From contig CAILLA010000081.1 of the NCBI GenBank assembly GCA_903834925.1, positions 1 to 64,000 on the forward strand: 64,000 nucleotides of DNA, read 5' to 3'. Made by a program: the position numbers and the translations under genes. Within the stretch, counting starts at the first letter, position 1. The number at the start of each line of letters is the position of its first letter. Source of the stretch: an uncultured Schlesneria sp. (lineage in GTDB: Bacteria; Planctomycetota; Planctomycetia; Planctomycetales; Planctomycetaceae). The notes beneath the pieces were generated by a model, which was given only the letters and a program-made list of their open reading frames with translations, ran no database searches and was not told the DNA's origin. This document shows positions 28,843 to 38,187 of this stretch, piece after piece.

Positions 28843-30366
28843 CTATTCAGTCGCTTTCAAAACCAGAAACCTCGAGTTCTGTCCGTCCGAGACGAGCAGC
28901 AACAGCGTCTTGCCGTCCTTATTCTGTTGAACGGCGTCGTTGAATTCGTCAGCCGAAGCGACCTTTCTCCGATTTACCGATTGAACGAGCATCCCAGGTT
29001 CAAGTCCCGCTGCACTCGCAGGTGAGTTTGGCGCGACTTCCGTAATCACGACTCCGGCATTTTCACTGTAGCCGAATTTCTTTGCCAGCTCGGATGTTAA
29101 AGGTTGAACCGAGAAGCCCCATGGGCTTGACGATTTCTGGCTTTCCCTGGTCGACGCTACCGATCCGTTTTCGGGAAGTTTGTCGAGCGTGGCAGAGACA
29201 GGAATCCGCTGGCCATCGCGAACGACGGTCAGGTTGACCTTCGATCCAGGAGCTTTCATCGCAATCGCATTTCGGAATGCAGCCGCTTCATCGATCGCCT
29301 TACCATCCAGTTCGACGATCACGTCTGCCTGTTTCAGTCCTGCTTTTTCACCAGGAGCACCCTTCTGAACGTCGCCCACAAGCACGCCATGTGAATCCTT
29401 CAATCCAAACTGCTCCGCAAGATCCTGGTTCAATCCCTGGATTCTGACACCAAGGTAGCCTCGCACAACCGTTCCATGATCAACAATCTGTTCGTAAACC
29501 TGTTTCGCCATTTCAATCGGGATCGCGAATCCCAGACCAACCGATCCCCCGGTCTTACTAAAGATCGCGGTGTTGATACCGATCGCTTCGCCTCGCAAAT
29601 TGACCAGTGGTCCACCGGAATTACCTGGGTTGATCGCTGCATCCGTCTGGATGAAGTTTTCATAGTTGTTGATCCCAACACTGTTTCGGCCAACCGCACT
29701 GACGATCCCCGCCGTTAAAGTTTGAGTCAGGCCGAACGGAGCACCCGAGGCCAGCACCCATTCTCCCACTTCCGTTGTTGTCGAGTCCCCAAGAGGCAGG
29801 ATGGTCAGGTTCTTCGCATCAACCTTGATCACGGCGACGTCGCTTTGGGAGTCGCTGCCAACAACCTTTGCCAGCATCTCTTGTCCGTCGTGAAATCGGA
29901 CGGTCACTTTGCTCGAATCACCCACAACGTGATGGTTCGTCAAAATATACCCGTCTGAACTGACCACAAATCCCGACCCCTGTCCCACGACAGCGTGCTT
30001 CTGGCTGGGCTGCTGTCGTTGCCGAAGTCCCTCGGGAATCCGATCACCGAAAAATCGTTTCAACATTTCGTCGTTCAGCGGATTCGGCGCGTCGTCCGAC
30101 GGGCCATTTCCAAACGCTACGTCACTTCCAACTTTCTTTTCGACTTTGAGAGACACGACCGCCGGAGAAATTCGCTTTGCGATCGAAGCGAATGCCCGAC
30201 CAGATTGTTCTAACCCCTGAATTGCCGCCTGGTCGACATTCGTCGACGTCGATGCCGGTGGCGTCGCAAACGCCATATAACCGACACCTCCGAGCAACAT
30301 CATTGAAGCAAGGGTCAGGCGACCTGCTTTTTTCACTGTTGAACTGACTGAGTCTTGATGGTTCAT
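28843..30366 (-). CDS. HtrA/DegP-family periplasmic serine protease
   Basis: About 507 residues from the ATG at 30366, chosen for the Shine-Dalgarno (AGGAG) just upstream; a frame extending to 30474 lacks one. An N-terminal hydrophobic anchor or signal (LTLASMMLLGGVGYMAF) is followed by a trypsin-like domain with His in TNHHVVGD (about residue 144), Asp in SDVAVIKVD and nucleophile Ser in PGNSGGPL (about 250), and two PDZ domains (GYLGVRIQGLNQDLAEQFGL and SELAKKFGYSENAGVVITEV). Envelope protein quality control is the family role. Stand-alone gene. Confidence 0.95.
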   Translation of the reverse strand: MNHQDSVSSTVKKAGRLTLASMMLLGGVGYMAFATPPASTSTNVDQAAIQGLEQSGRAFASIAKRISPAVVSLKVEKKVGSDVAFGNGPSDDAPNPLNDEMLKRFFGDRIPEGLRQRQQPSQKHAVVGQGSGFVVSSDGYILTNHHVVGDSSKVTVRFHDGQEMLAKVVGSDSQSDVAVIKVDAKNLTILPLGDSTTTEVGEWVLASGAPFGLTQTLTAGIVSAVGRNSVGINNYENFIQTDAAINPGNSGGPLVNLRGEAIGINTAIFSKTGGSVGLGFAIPIEMAKQVYEQIVDHGTVVRGYLGVRIQGLNQDLAEQFGLKDSHGVLVGDVQKGAPGEKAGLKQADVIVELDGKAIDEAAAFRNAIAMKAPGSKVNLTVVRDGQRIPVSATLDKLPENGSVASTRESQKSSSPWGFSVQPLTSELAKKFGYSENAGVVITEVAPNSPASAAGLEPGMLVQSVNRRKVASADEFNDAVQQNKDGKTLLLLVSDGQNSRFLVLKATE

Positions 30367-30868
30367 CACCTGGTCTCCTGTTGTTGATTGTTGAGAAACT
30401 TCCCAACCGTTCGTGCTGTTCCACGAACTTGATGGCAAGGAGGTCAATCGCAACTGTGATGCCAACAATTTCAAATTGAGATCGCAATTCAGTCATCACC
30501 CGAGAATCAGATCAATGTGTGAGAAAACAGGCATTCGAGACCTGTCAGAAGAATTCCGCAGAGGAAATTGGAGAGGGGAATCGGCTCTTACCAAGATGAA
30601 TCCACGGGGCAATCTGCCCCACCGGGGAAATGTGCCCCAAAAAAGCCGGTAGCATGGGCTTTAGCCCGTGCGAAAAATCAATGCGTGCAGGCTGGAAGCC
30701 TACGCCACATGATCGGCTTTTTCTCGGTGCATGAGCCATCGCTCCACAAAACCACGTTAAGCAAATTCCTAGGGCAAAGGCCCGTTAACCACCCCCGCAG
30801 GGGAGGTGGGGTTGCATTTTCGTTCGGTTAATAACTTCACCCCTCACCGCCCTGGAGGCGAAACCAAT
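30367..30868. repeat. Intergenic palindromes between htrA and the sigma-54 regulator
   Basis: About 500 bp with no supported gene. Contains GGGGCAATCTGCCCC (30605-30619) and GGGGAAATGTGCCCC (30624-30638), the CATGGGCTTTAGCCCGTG repeat (30649-30671), and a GGCTGGAAGCC palindrome shortly after. The htrA promoter should lie near 30380-30450; no clear consensus is seen. Confidence 0.6.
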
Positions 30869-32248
30869 TCACGAACCCGAATCATCACTGGTCACTTCTC
30901 CCATTTGTTTCAACTTGCGATACAGCGTTTTTCGATCGAATCCCAGGATCTGAGCCGTCAGCGTCCGGTTTCCATGTGTCACCTTCAGCACATGCTGAAT
31001 GTACCGTCGCTCGACCTCTTCCATCTTAAGCAGTTCCGAAGGATTGTCCCCACCCAGCTCCAATTGAGTCCCTCGATAGTTCCGGATCTTGTCCGGCAGA
31101 TCGTCCACCGCAATCCGATCAAACCGAGCCAGCGCCACGGCTCGTTCAATCGCGTTCCTTAATTCGCGAACATTCCCTGGCCATTCATAATCCAGCAGCT
31201 TCTGAGCGGTCGCATCCGACAAACCAACAACCTTCTTACCATTTCGAGTCGCAAAATCTTCGAGATAATGCTGAGCCAGCAGCAAGACATCCGTCCCACG
31301 AGATCGAAGTGGTGGTAATTTGATCTGGATCACGTTAACTCGAAAATACAGATCCTCACGGAACCGCTTTTCTTCGACTGCAGTTTCGAGGTCTCGATTC
31401 GTGGCCGCGATCAGTCGAACATCAAAGGGGATTTCCTTGTCGCTGCCGACCGGTCGGACCATTCGTTCTTCCAGGGCACGCAATAGCTTTGGTTGCAGGG
31501 CGAGCGGGAATTCGCCGAGCTCATCAAGGAAGAGAGTGCCACCGTCCGCTTGCAGGAATAGCCCTCGCTGGTCCGAAACCGCGTCCGTAAAAGACCCACG
31601 CTTATGCCCAAACAATTCGCTTTCCAATAACGATTCCGGAAGAGCTGCACAGTTGATCGCGACAAACGGCTTGGTTCGGCGCCGACTTTGTTCGTGTAGA
31701 GCCCTGGCCACAAGTTCCTTACCCGTACCGCTCTCGCCGGTAATCAGGACTGACGTGTCCGTTTCCGCAATTCGGCGAAGATCATCAAACAAGCGTTTCA
31801 TCGCGGGACTCTCGCCCAGCAGCTTTGAAAATCGATTCGCCTGCTGCACACGATCGCTCAGCATCCGAACTTGCTCCGAGAGCGATCGATGCTGAATCGC
31901 TCGTTCGAGTCGAATGGCTAAGAGATCCAGCTCGACAGGTTTGCTGACAAAGTCGTAGGCACCAGCACGCATCGCCGCGACAGCGGCTTCCAAACTCCCG
32001 AAAGCCGTCATGACGACGACGGGGATGTCCGGCCGATTCGCGACAATCCGTTCACATAAGGCCAGCCCGTTCAGTCCCGGCATCTGCAGGTCGGTCAGAA
32101 TCACGTCGAAGTGTCCGTCCTGAATGATAAGCAGTGCTTCTGCTGCCGACGTCCGCCACTCCGATTGAATATTACGACTCGCGAGATCCGCTTCGATCAG
32201 TTCGCACATGCTTTGATCGTCGTCAACAATCAGGACGCGTCCTGGCAT
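30869..32248 (-). CDS. NtrC-family sigma-54-dependent response regulator
   Basis: About 459 residues from the ATG at 32248 (MPGRVLIVDDD), preceded by AGAGGGG; a frame to 32320 is less likely. Receiver domain with phospho-acceptor Asp53 (VILTDLQMPG), AAA+ sigma-54 activator domain (Walker A GESGTGKE, ELFGHKRGSFTDA as the GAFTGA-loop equivalent, GGTLFLDELGEFP as Walker B), and a C-terminal Fis-type HTH (NRTLTAQILGFDRKTLYRKLKQMG). The partner kinase gene overlaps it by 19 bp. Target genes are not evident here. Confidence 0.95.
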   Translation of the reverse strand: MPGRVLIVDDDQSMCELIEADLASRNIQSEWRTSAAEALLIIQDGHFDVILTDLQMPGLNGLALCERIVANRPDIPVVVMTAFGSLEAAVAAMRAGAYDFVSKPVELDLLAIRLERAIQHRSLSEQVRMLSDRVQQANRFSKLLGESPAMKRLFDDLRRIAETDTSVLITGESGTGKELVARALHEQSRRRTKPFVAINCAALPESLLESELFGHKRGSFTDAVSDQRGLFLQADGGTLFLDELGEFPLALQPKLLRALEERMVRPVGSDKEIPFDVRLIAATNRDLETAVEEKRFREDLYFRVNVIQIKLPPLRSRGTDVLLLAQHYLEDFATRNGKKVVGLSDATAQKLLDYEWPGNVRELRNAIERAVALARFDRIAVDDLPDKIRNYRGTQLELGGDNPSELLKMEEVERRYIQHVLKVTHGNRTLTAQILGFDRKTLYRKLKQMGEVTSDDSGS

Positions 32249-33705
32249 GGTTGATTCCCCTCTGGAAGGTAAACCCGAAAATGGCTTCCTTGACCGAGCT
32301 TCGTTTTGACGTCGATCCAACCGCCATGTTCCTGAACAATACCATACGCGATCGAGAGACCAAGCCCCGTCCCCTGCCCCACATCTTTTGTGGTGACAAA
32401 CGGCTCAAACAACCGGTTGAGAATCTCATCCGGGATTCCATGACCCGTATCTTCGACCGATAAACAATAATAGTCTTTTGCGATCGCGTCGTTGGAAGGG
32501 GGTTGGACGTGTTCGCGTGAGACTCCCATCGTCACTCGACCACCCGCAGGTGTGGCCTGAATCGCATTCATCACAAGATTGGTCAGGACCTGCTGAATCT
32601 GTCCCGGATCGACACAAGCCGACATCGGTTCTGAAGCTTCATTGATGATCAAATCAACCCCATGTTTGCGACTCAGTGGATTCAGGATCCTCGACGTTTC
32701 GCGAACGATCATCTGTAAGTCGACCGGGACACGACGCGACTTTGCACTGCGAGAAAAATCCAATAACTGACGAATAATGTCTGCCATACGTTCGGCTTGA
32801 GACTTGATGATCTGGGCACTCTCGACAATCGCTTCGGGAGCTAATCGCCCTGACGAGATCAGCGATGCCCGACCGGTCACAACGTTCAGTGGCGTCCCCA
32901 ACTCATGAGCAACTCCTGAGGCGAGTTGTCCGACCGTTCGCAGTCGATCCGAATGCCTGAGTTGTTCGATGGTCGCGATTCTTGCATCTGCTTCGTGACG
33001 AATTTTCTGTTCAGACTCCGACAGACTTTGACACATCAGGTTCAGCGTGTCTGCCAGTTCCGAAAGTTCGTCGCGACTCCGCAATTCGATCGGTCCCGAA
33101 AGATCACCGGTTCCGACGCGACGAGCTTTCTCGATCAGTCTCTTCAAAGGCCATCCCACCAGCCAGATACCCAGCAAAAGTGTTGCTCCAATTGCACTGA
33201 GGACGACAATCGCCGTAAGCGCGATTTTTCGAATGATCGACGTCCAGACAAAGTCATCTGTGACGCTGAGCGGTTCAGTCAACTCGAGCGCTCCAGGTCG
33301 TTGCCCGACGTTGACACCGACGTACGTCACCAGAAATTGTCTTCCATCTCGCGTACGGTATTGGAGTGTGACTGGCTCACCAAGCGTCGTTTGTCCAAGC
33401 TGATCTGTGGGTGCATGGGGACGGAATGTTTCATTGCCGAATTCGTCTAACCAGACCCAGCGAATCATCAGTAGACGTTCACGCTCGTTGGCAGCCTGAA
33501 TCAGCGCTAGCGCGACATCAGGTCCTTGGCGTCGCCATGCATCGGCGACAAGTTCTTTCATGGCACTACCGATGCGATAGGCCTTTCGCTGCAACTCATC
33601 TCGCAGGAAAGCAGACTCACGGCGCACGGAAAGGTAAGCGTCCACGACCAGAATCAGGACGATCAAAGCGATCAGAGCAAACACAAGTTTGAACGTCAGC
33701 TTCAT
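32230..33705 (-). CDS. Membrane sensor histidine kinase
   Basis: About 491 residues from the ATG at 33705 (MKLTFKLVFALIALIVLILV). Two membrane segments (about 5-24 and 165-190) flank a ~140-residue periplasmic sensor region, followed by HAMP (WPLKRLIEKARRVGTGDLSGPI), a coiled linker, HisKA with phospho-His in ASGVAHELGTPLNV (about residue 267) and HATPase_c (QVLTNLVMNAIQA, DTGHGIP, GTGLGLSI). It is translated just ahead of, and overlaps, the NtrC-type regulator, so the two form a two-component system. The in-frame upstream extension runs into the 33722-33744 palindrome and is rejected as start. Confidence 0.94.
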   Translation of the reverse strand: MKLTFKLVFALIALIVLILVVDAYLSVRRESAFLRDELQRKAYRIGSAMKELVADAWRRQGPDVALALIQAANERERLLMIRWVWLDEFGNETFRPHAPTDQLGQTTLGEPVTLQYRTRDGRQFLVTYVGVNVGQRPGALELTEPLSVTDDFVWTSIIRKIALTAIVVLSAIGATLLLGIWLVGWPLKRLIEKARRVGTGDLSGPIELRSRDELSELADTLNLMCQSLSESEQKIRHEADARIATIEQLRHSDRLRTVGQLASGVAHELGTPLNVVTGRASLISSGRLAPEAIVESAQIIKSQAERMADIIRQLLDFSRSAKSRRVPVDLQMIVRETSRILNPLSRKHGVDLIINEASEPMSACVDPGQIQQVLTNLVMNAIQATPAGGRVTMGVSREHVQPPSNDAIAKDYYCLSVEDTGHGIPDEILNRLFEPFVTTKDVGQGTGLGLSIAYGIVQEHGGWIDVKTKLGQGSHFRVYLPEGNQPCQDAS

Positions 33706-33721
33706 GAAAGTTCCAAAAGTC

Positions 33722-33744
33722 GTAGCATGGGCTTTAGCCCGTGC
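33722..33744. repeat. CATGGGCTTTAGCCCGTG palindrome, third copy
   Basis: Same 23-bp palindrome as at 30649-30671 and, inverted, 15185-15207. It sits just upstream of the histidine-kinase start, in the 33706-34009 gap, which otherwise shows no gene. Confidence 0.75.
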
Positions 33745-34009
33745 AAGGTGTAACGCCACACGGGAGAAAGCCTTGTCTTACGCACGTTTCCCCTTCATCG
33801 AAAAGTACATTTCATGATCCTCAAATTCGAAGAAAGAGCGAAGAGTTTTTGCCATCGATGAACACAGAATCACACGGAGAAATGCAAAACAGGATAATTG
33901 ACGCAACGATCACTTTTAAAAGTACCACATGGCATTTGCCCTTCTTCATCTGTGTGGTTCTGTGTGCATAGTTGGCTAAACCCCTTTTGAATTTCATTTA
34001 TATAAGATA

Positions 34010-34045
34010 ATTCAGAGCATGACCGCATTCGGCCATGCTCTGAAT
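34010..34045. other. Perfect 12-bp stem-loop
   Basis: ATTCAGAGCATG and CATGCTCTGAAT form a perfect inverted repeat around a 12-nt loop, just beyond the rpsI terminator. It lacks a long T tract on either strand. Possibly a second, bidirectional transcription stop or an mRNA end-stabilising hairpin. Confidence 0.6.
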
Positions 34046-34049
34046 CGGC

Positions 34050-34085
34050 AAAAAAAATCCCCGCACGGAACGAATTCCGGCGGGG
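34050..34085 (-). terminator. Rho-independent terminator of the rplM-rpsI operon
   Basis: On the minus strand, CCCCGC...GGAA-TTCG-TTCC...GCGGGG forms a strong stem with a TTCG loop (34058-34085), followed by a run of eight T (34050-34057), about 57 bp after the rpsI stop. Confidence 0.9.
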
Positions 34086-34141
34086 CAATTTATCAGATAA
34101 AACCAACCATTTCGCAGTGAATCCACCACGAAACAAAGTGA

Positions 34142-34663
34142 TTATCGTTTCGAGAACTGTGGCGAACGACGGGCTTTCTTGAAGCCGTACTTCTTACGTT
34201 CAACCATTCGGCTGTCTCGGGTGAGGAAGCCGTTTTCACTGAGTAGAGCGTGGAAGCTTGGGTTCAATGCTTCGAGAGCACGAGCGATACCCATCACGAT
34301 GGCTCCGGTCTGACCCGTGGTTCCACCGCCATTAACGCGAACCCACAAATCGACTTGACCCAGTTTTTCGGTGGCTCGCAAAGGAGCTTCGATCATCTGC
34401 AGGTCGCGAATATTATTAAAATATTCTTCCAGCCGACGACCGTTGATCGACGTCGCACCGTTACCAGCTTTCAATCGGACGCGAGCGACCGAAGTCTTAC
34501 GGCGGCCAGTACCGATCGCAACTCCGTTACGATCCAGTTTGCCGTGAATCTTTACGACTCGCGGTTCAGGCGCAACAACCACCGGTTCGGCAGCTGTCGA
34601 AAAATTGAGTTCTGTGGCAGTAGTGACAGGAGTCGTCGTGTCGTCCATCGGATCCATGCTCAA
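34142..34663 (-). CDS. rpsI: Ribosomal protein S9
   Basis: 173 residues. The S9 core starts near residue 50 (AIGTGRRKTSVARVRLKAGNG) and ends with the universal RRSPQFSKR tail that contacts the P-site tRNA. The N-terminal ~45 residues (acidic, Thr/Val-rich, including VVVAPEPRVV) are an extension not present in E. coli S9. Located 69 bp downstream of rplM, the usual order. The start could be either of two nearby Met codons. Confidence 0.97.
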   Translation of the reverse strand: MSMDPMDDTTTPVTTATELNFSTAAEPVVVAPEPRVVKIHGKLDRNGVAIGTGRRKTSVARVRLKAGNGATSINGRRLEEYFNNIRDLQMIEAPLRATEKLGQVDLWVRVNGGGTTGQTGAIVMGIARALEALNPSFHALLSENGFLTRDSRMVERKKYGFKKARRSPQFSKR

Positions 34664-34732
34664 CGGAAATGTTTCAGAAAAAAGTTACTTGTCGTGTGCT
34701 TCAGGCCAACGTGTCAGGCCAGAATGAGCCGA

Positions 34733-35239
34733 TTATTTCGGCAGCAAATAAGCGGGCAGCGGTTCTGGCTGTTGGGCCTGATGAGTATGTTCCGGGCCAA
34801 CAAACAGTTTGAGTTTCGCGAGCATGTGAGTCGCGAGGGCATTCTTGGGCAGCATTCGCTTCACAGCCAACCGCAACAGTTCCGTCGGGTTCTTTTCCCA
34901 CAGATTAATGGCGGGGATGTTCCGTTGACCGCTGGGCCAGCCAGTAAACCATTGATAGCTCTTCTTGGCCATCTTGGTCGTGTAGTGTGGATAGGTCGGA
35001 TGAACCATCTGACCACCCGTGAATCTCACTTTGTCAGCATTGACGACAATGACATAGTCACCCGTATCAACGTGTGGCGTATAGTCTGGTCGGTGTTTGC
35101 CCATGAGTATCGTGGCCAATCGAGTCGCCAGGCGACCGACTGTCATTCCTTCGGCATCTACAACAAACCACTTTGCCTGGTGGTTTCCAGTAGGCCCACG
35201 ATCAGAGGCTTTCAAAAACGTCGTGCGGGGAGCAATCAC
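34733..35239 (-). CDS. rplM: Ribosomal protein L13
   Basis: Large-subunit protein. Core motifs are KWFVVDAEGMTVGRLATRLATILMGKHRPDYTPHVDTGDYVIVVNADKV and NLWEKNPTELLRLAVKRMLPKNALATHMLAKLKLF. No ATG precedes the core; I take the GTG at 35239 as start (168 residues), with GTG at 35281 as the alternative. Both are somewhat longer than the usual ~142-150 residues, and the C-terminus has a Gln/Pro-rich tail (AQQPEPLPAYLLPK). Forms an operon with rpsI. Confidence 0.95.
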   Translation of the reverse strand: MIAPRTTFLKASDRGPTGNHQAKWFVVDAEGMTVGRLATRLATILMGKHRPDYTPHVDTGDYVIVVNADKVRFTGGQMVHPTYPHYTTKMAKKSYQWFTGWPSGQRNIPAINLWEKNPTELLRLAVKRMLPKNALATHMLAKLKLFVGPEHTHQAQQPEPLPAYLLPK

Positions 35240-35884
35240 AACTTCAACCTTCACCGAAATTTCGCAAATACAAAAAGACACCCACCCAAAAATTTGGGGA
35301 ACGAAGAATTTAGCGACTTACGCCGCTTCGATCAACCGACTTGCCGAAGATTTGACCCTATTAAACCATTTTCGCTTACAATTTTTGTCGTATCTCGTTC
35401 CCAAACTCCAGTTTGGGAACGCCTCTCTTCGAAGCTCCGCTTCGCGCACGGCAATTGCGAAAACAGCAAAAGTCATGATTCAGTGGTGGTTTATGGCGAT
35501 TTGATAGTCTCCTCCTACGATTCGCGAGTGAATCAATTCAATAAGACGACAACCACGAATCTCACAAATTTTCACGAATTGAAGACAACAGACGCAATAG
35601 AACGAGCTGAGCTTTTCATTAACAGCCAGGATTTTCTCCCGAAATACGACCGAAGATGATTTCATTCATATTTCTCCCGGTCTCTTATTCGATTGATTCG
35701 TCAGATTCGTGGTTAAAACTCTTCAGCATTCTCTTGTTCCTCGAAGCAGAGCTTCGAAGAAGGGCGTTCCCAAGCTGGAGCTTGGGAACGAGGGAAACTA
35801 GGGGAAATACCGCCTTCAGTCTGGCGATCGGCAACTGACCATGCGAGAATCAGAATCGAGAAATCCAGAATGGAGAGGACTCGG
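35240..35884. repeat. Intergenic region with CGTTCCCAAGCT palindromes
   Basis: About 645 bp without a supported gene. Two palindromes of one family lie at 35394-35421 (CTCGTTCCCAAACTCC...) and 35765-35792 (CGTTCCCAAGCTGGAGCTTG...), each next to a second palindrome (GAAGCTCCGCTTC / TCGAAGCAGAGCTTCGA). A partial relative is at 8355-8373. The rplM promoter should be at its left end. Confidence 0.65.
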
Positions 35885-37378
35885 ATGCTGCGAATCCTGG
35901 GAAGTCGGAAACGCCTTTGCAACGGAATCACGCGACGTGATTTGCTTCACGTTGGCGGAATCGGTGCGTTGGGACTCGGGCTCAACTCTGCAGCGCAGAC
36001 TTCGTTAATGGCATCTGGCTTGGGCTATGAAAAACCACGAGCCAAATCGTGCATTTTCGTCTTTCTGTTCGGTTCGCCCCCTCAGCACGAAACGTTCGAT
36101 CCCAAGCCGCTGGCACCTGCTCAAATCCAGGGTGAGATGAAAGCCATCGAAACCGTGGTGCCGGGCCTGCAAATTGGCGAAGGGTTGCCAAAAATCGCGC
36201 AGATTACCGATCGACTGACTGTTGTCCGTTCGATGACGCACGAGTACCCCATTCACTGTTGTGCTTACGTCATGACGGGAATGCCGACATACAACATTCC
36301 GCTGGAAACAAATCCGCGAGCACCTGAACATTGGCCGTATCTCGGCTCGGTCGTCGATTACCTTGATGGACGTCGGTCCGGCCAGCGGTCCCCTTCCCTT
36401 CCCCGAAACATCGGCCTCCCCTGGCGATTCTGTTCGAAAGGGAGTTCCTCCGATCAAGCGGGCCCGTACGCAGCGTTTCTTGGCAATGGTTACGACCCGT
36501 TCTGGACCGATTTCACCGGTCAAGGAACCGTCGTCGTTCCGAAGCTGGCCGATGGTCAGATGGAACAGGTGCGTGATCCGCACGGCGGAATCGAATCCGC
36601 CGCCCGGTTTCAACTGTCACAAGGCTGTCAGCTTCCTGACGACTTGTCGTCGCGGCGGTTTGATGCCAGGGTGCATCTGCTTCAGCAATTCGATTCCTCA
36701 AGAACCATGCTGGATCGTTCGGCAGAATTCGGCAATTACGACGCTCATCAGCAACGAGCGATGTCGTTAATCGGTTCGAACCGAATCCGTGAGGCGATCG
36801 ACGTCGGTCGCGAATCACCCGCCATGCGCGAGCGATACGGCATGAACCTGTTTGGCCAATCCTGTCTCGCCGCACGACGCCTGGTCGAAGCGGGGGCACG
36901 CTTCGTCTCCGTCTTCTGGGACCCCTTCGGCCCACACGGAGCCTCCGTCTGGGACACTCATTCGAACCATTTTCCAAGGCTGAAGAATTATCTGCTGCCG
37001 GTCTTTGATCAAAGCTATTCCGCTCTGATCCGGGACCTGGAGGATCACGGCCTGCTCGACGAAACTCTGGTTCTCTGCACGAGCGAACATGGCCGAACCC
37101 CTCAAATCGACTCGGGTCCGGTCGGAGGAGCCCGTCATCACTGGTCACGAGCCTACTCATCGGTCTTTGCCGGCGGCGGGATGTCACGCGGAAAAATCGT
37201 CGGCCAGACCGACGCCATCGCAGGGGATGTGGTCGATACACCGATCTCTCCGAAAGACATGCAGGCGACCGCGTATCACCTGCTCGGTTACGATGAATCG
37301 ACCACCATCCCCGACCAGCAAGGCCGACCACACCCCATCGCAGGCGATGGTCGAGTCAGACCAGAATTACTCGGCTGA
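35885..37378 (+). CDS. DUF1501 family protein, Tat-exported (second copy)
   Basis: 497 residues from the ATG at 35885, which has GGAGAGG shortly upstream. Twin-arginine signal ITRRDLLHVGGIGALGLG near residues 16-33. Family blocks: CIFVFLFGSPPQHETFDPKP, VRSMTHEYPIHCCAYVMTGMP, LCTSEHGRTPQI, HHWSRAYSSVFAGGGMSRG and the C-terminal SPKDMQATAYHLLGYD. Unlike the copy at 12942-14402 it has no adjacent DUF1553 gene. Enzymatic function unproven. Confidence 0.92.
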   Translation: MLRILGSRKRLCNGITRRDLLHVGGIGALGLGLNSAAQTSLMASGLGYEKPRAKSCIFVFLFGSPPQHETFDPKPLAPAQIQGEMKAIETVVPGLQIGEGLPKIAQITDRLTVVRSMTHEYPIHCCAYVMTGMPTYNIPLETNPRAPEHWPYLGSVVDYLDGRRSGQRSPSLPRNIGLPWRFCSKGSSSDQAGPYAAFLGNGYDPFWTDFTGQGTVVVPKLADGQMEQVRDPHGGIESAARFQLSQGCQLPDDLSSRRFDARVHLLQQFDSSRTMLDRSAEFGNYDAHQQRAMSLIGSNRIREAIDVGRESPAMRERYGMNLFGQSCLAARRLVEAGARFVSVFWDPFGPHGASVWDTHSNHFPRLKNYLLPVFDQSYSALIRDLEDHGLLDETLVLCTSEHGRTPQIDSGPVGGARHHWSRAYSSVFAGGGMSRGKIVGQTDAIAGDVVDTPISPKDMQATAYHLLGYDESTTIPDQQGRPHPIAGDGRVRPELLG

Positions 37379-37432
37379 ACGTTTCGGGCGAAGGTTTTCA
37401 GCCGTATTTCGCACTCCTCCCCGAATTCAAAT

Positions 37433-38098
37433 TCACTTCGGAAACTTCAGGTTATCCTCTTGCGGTTGATCGGATTCATTTTCTTTAATTTCTGTCTCTT
37501 CGAGAGCCGGCGCTTTGGAAATGGGAATATCCTCGTTCGGAGCTCGATTTCGCGAAGAAGGGACCGCGATGCCCATGATATCCATATTAATCGCGATCGT
37601 TAGCGCACCGAAAAATGTCATGATCAGGATCACGACCCACGACAGGATTGCGGCTAAGAAAGCGTACCATAGTGGAGCCGGGCGATTTGGAGGTGTTGAG
37701 AGTATTGCAAACGGCTTTCTGAACGGAGCGTACTGCCAGCGAAACAACGAGCGCGCAAGCAAATATGCAAGCAATGCCGGACCCCAAAACCTCACTAATC
37801 CTGCAGATGGGTCCGCTTTTGCCTTCAGTGTTTGAAAAAAGGAGGGCAACGTGACACCGGCAATTGGAATAAGCACCATGGCTGCCAGAACTCGTTGACC
37901 CATCAAGTACAGGTTGATTGCAATCAATGAGCCGCCCCCGAGAAAGCCTGTAAAGATTGAGATAATAGCAATCTGCCAACAGGCAAAGACTTGATGCCTT
38001 AATAATTGCGGCTGCGACTGGTTAATTTCCCCCCCCGTTGAATGCGGTTCCGATCCGATGTCTTTGCATTGCTCAAATTTATCAGGCAGATTTGTCAT
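37433..38098 (-). CDS. Hypothetical multi-pass membrane protein
   Basis: 221 residues, no recognised family. Hydrophobic segments at about 42-65 (IAIISIFTGFLGGGSLIAINLYL), 70-88, 105-118 and 143-172 (WYAFLAAILSWVVILIMTFFGAL), with a strongly acidic, Glu/Pro-rich C-terminal tail (about 185-221). The first and last membrane segments share a GGGSLIAIN / FGALTIAIN pattern. Divergently arranged with the hydrolase gene at 38188. Confidence 0.65.
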   Translation of the reverse strand: MTNLPDKFEQCKDIGSEPHSTGGEINQSQPQLLRHQVFACWQIAIISIFTGFLGGGSLIAINLYLMGQRVLAAMVLIPIAGVTLPSFFQTLKAKADPSAGLVRFWGPALLAYLLARSLFRWQYAPFRKPFAILSTPPNRPAPLWYAFLAAILSWVVILIMTFFGALTIAINMDIMGIAVPSSRNRAPNEDIPISKAPALEETEIKENESDQPQEDNLKFPK

Positions 38099-38187
38099 CG
38101 GTGGCTTTCGTGCAATTGCATGGCGTAAATTTCAATCAAAAAGGCTACTCTTCACGAAACTTCAAAACCAGCGATAAAGGAATTCTG

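Noticed and set aside
34250-35659. A long plus-strand frame of 469 codons opposite rpsI and rplM
   Set aside because: It is antisense to two clear ribosomal protein genes and has no recognisable domain; codon bias of the highly expressed genes opens the opposite frame.
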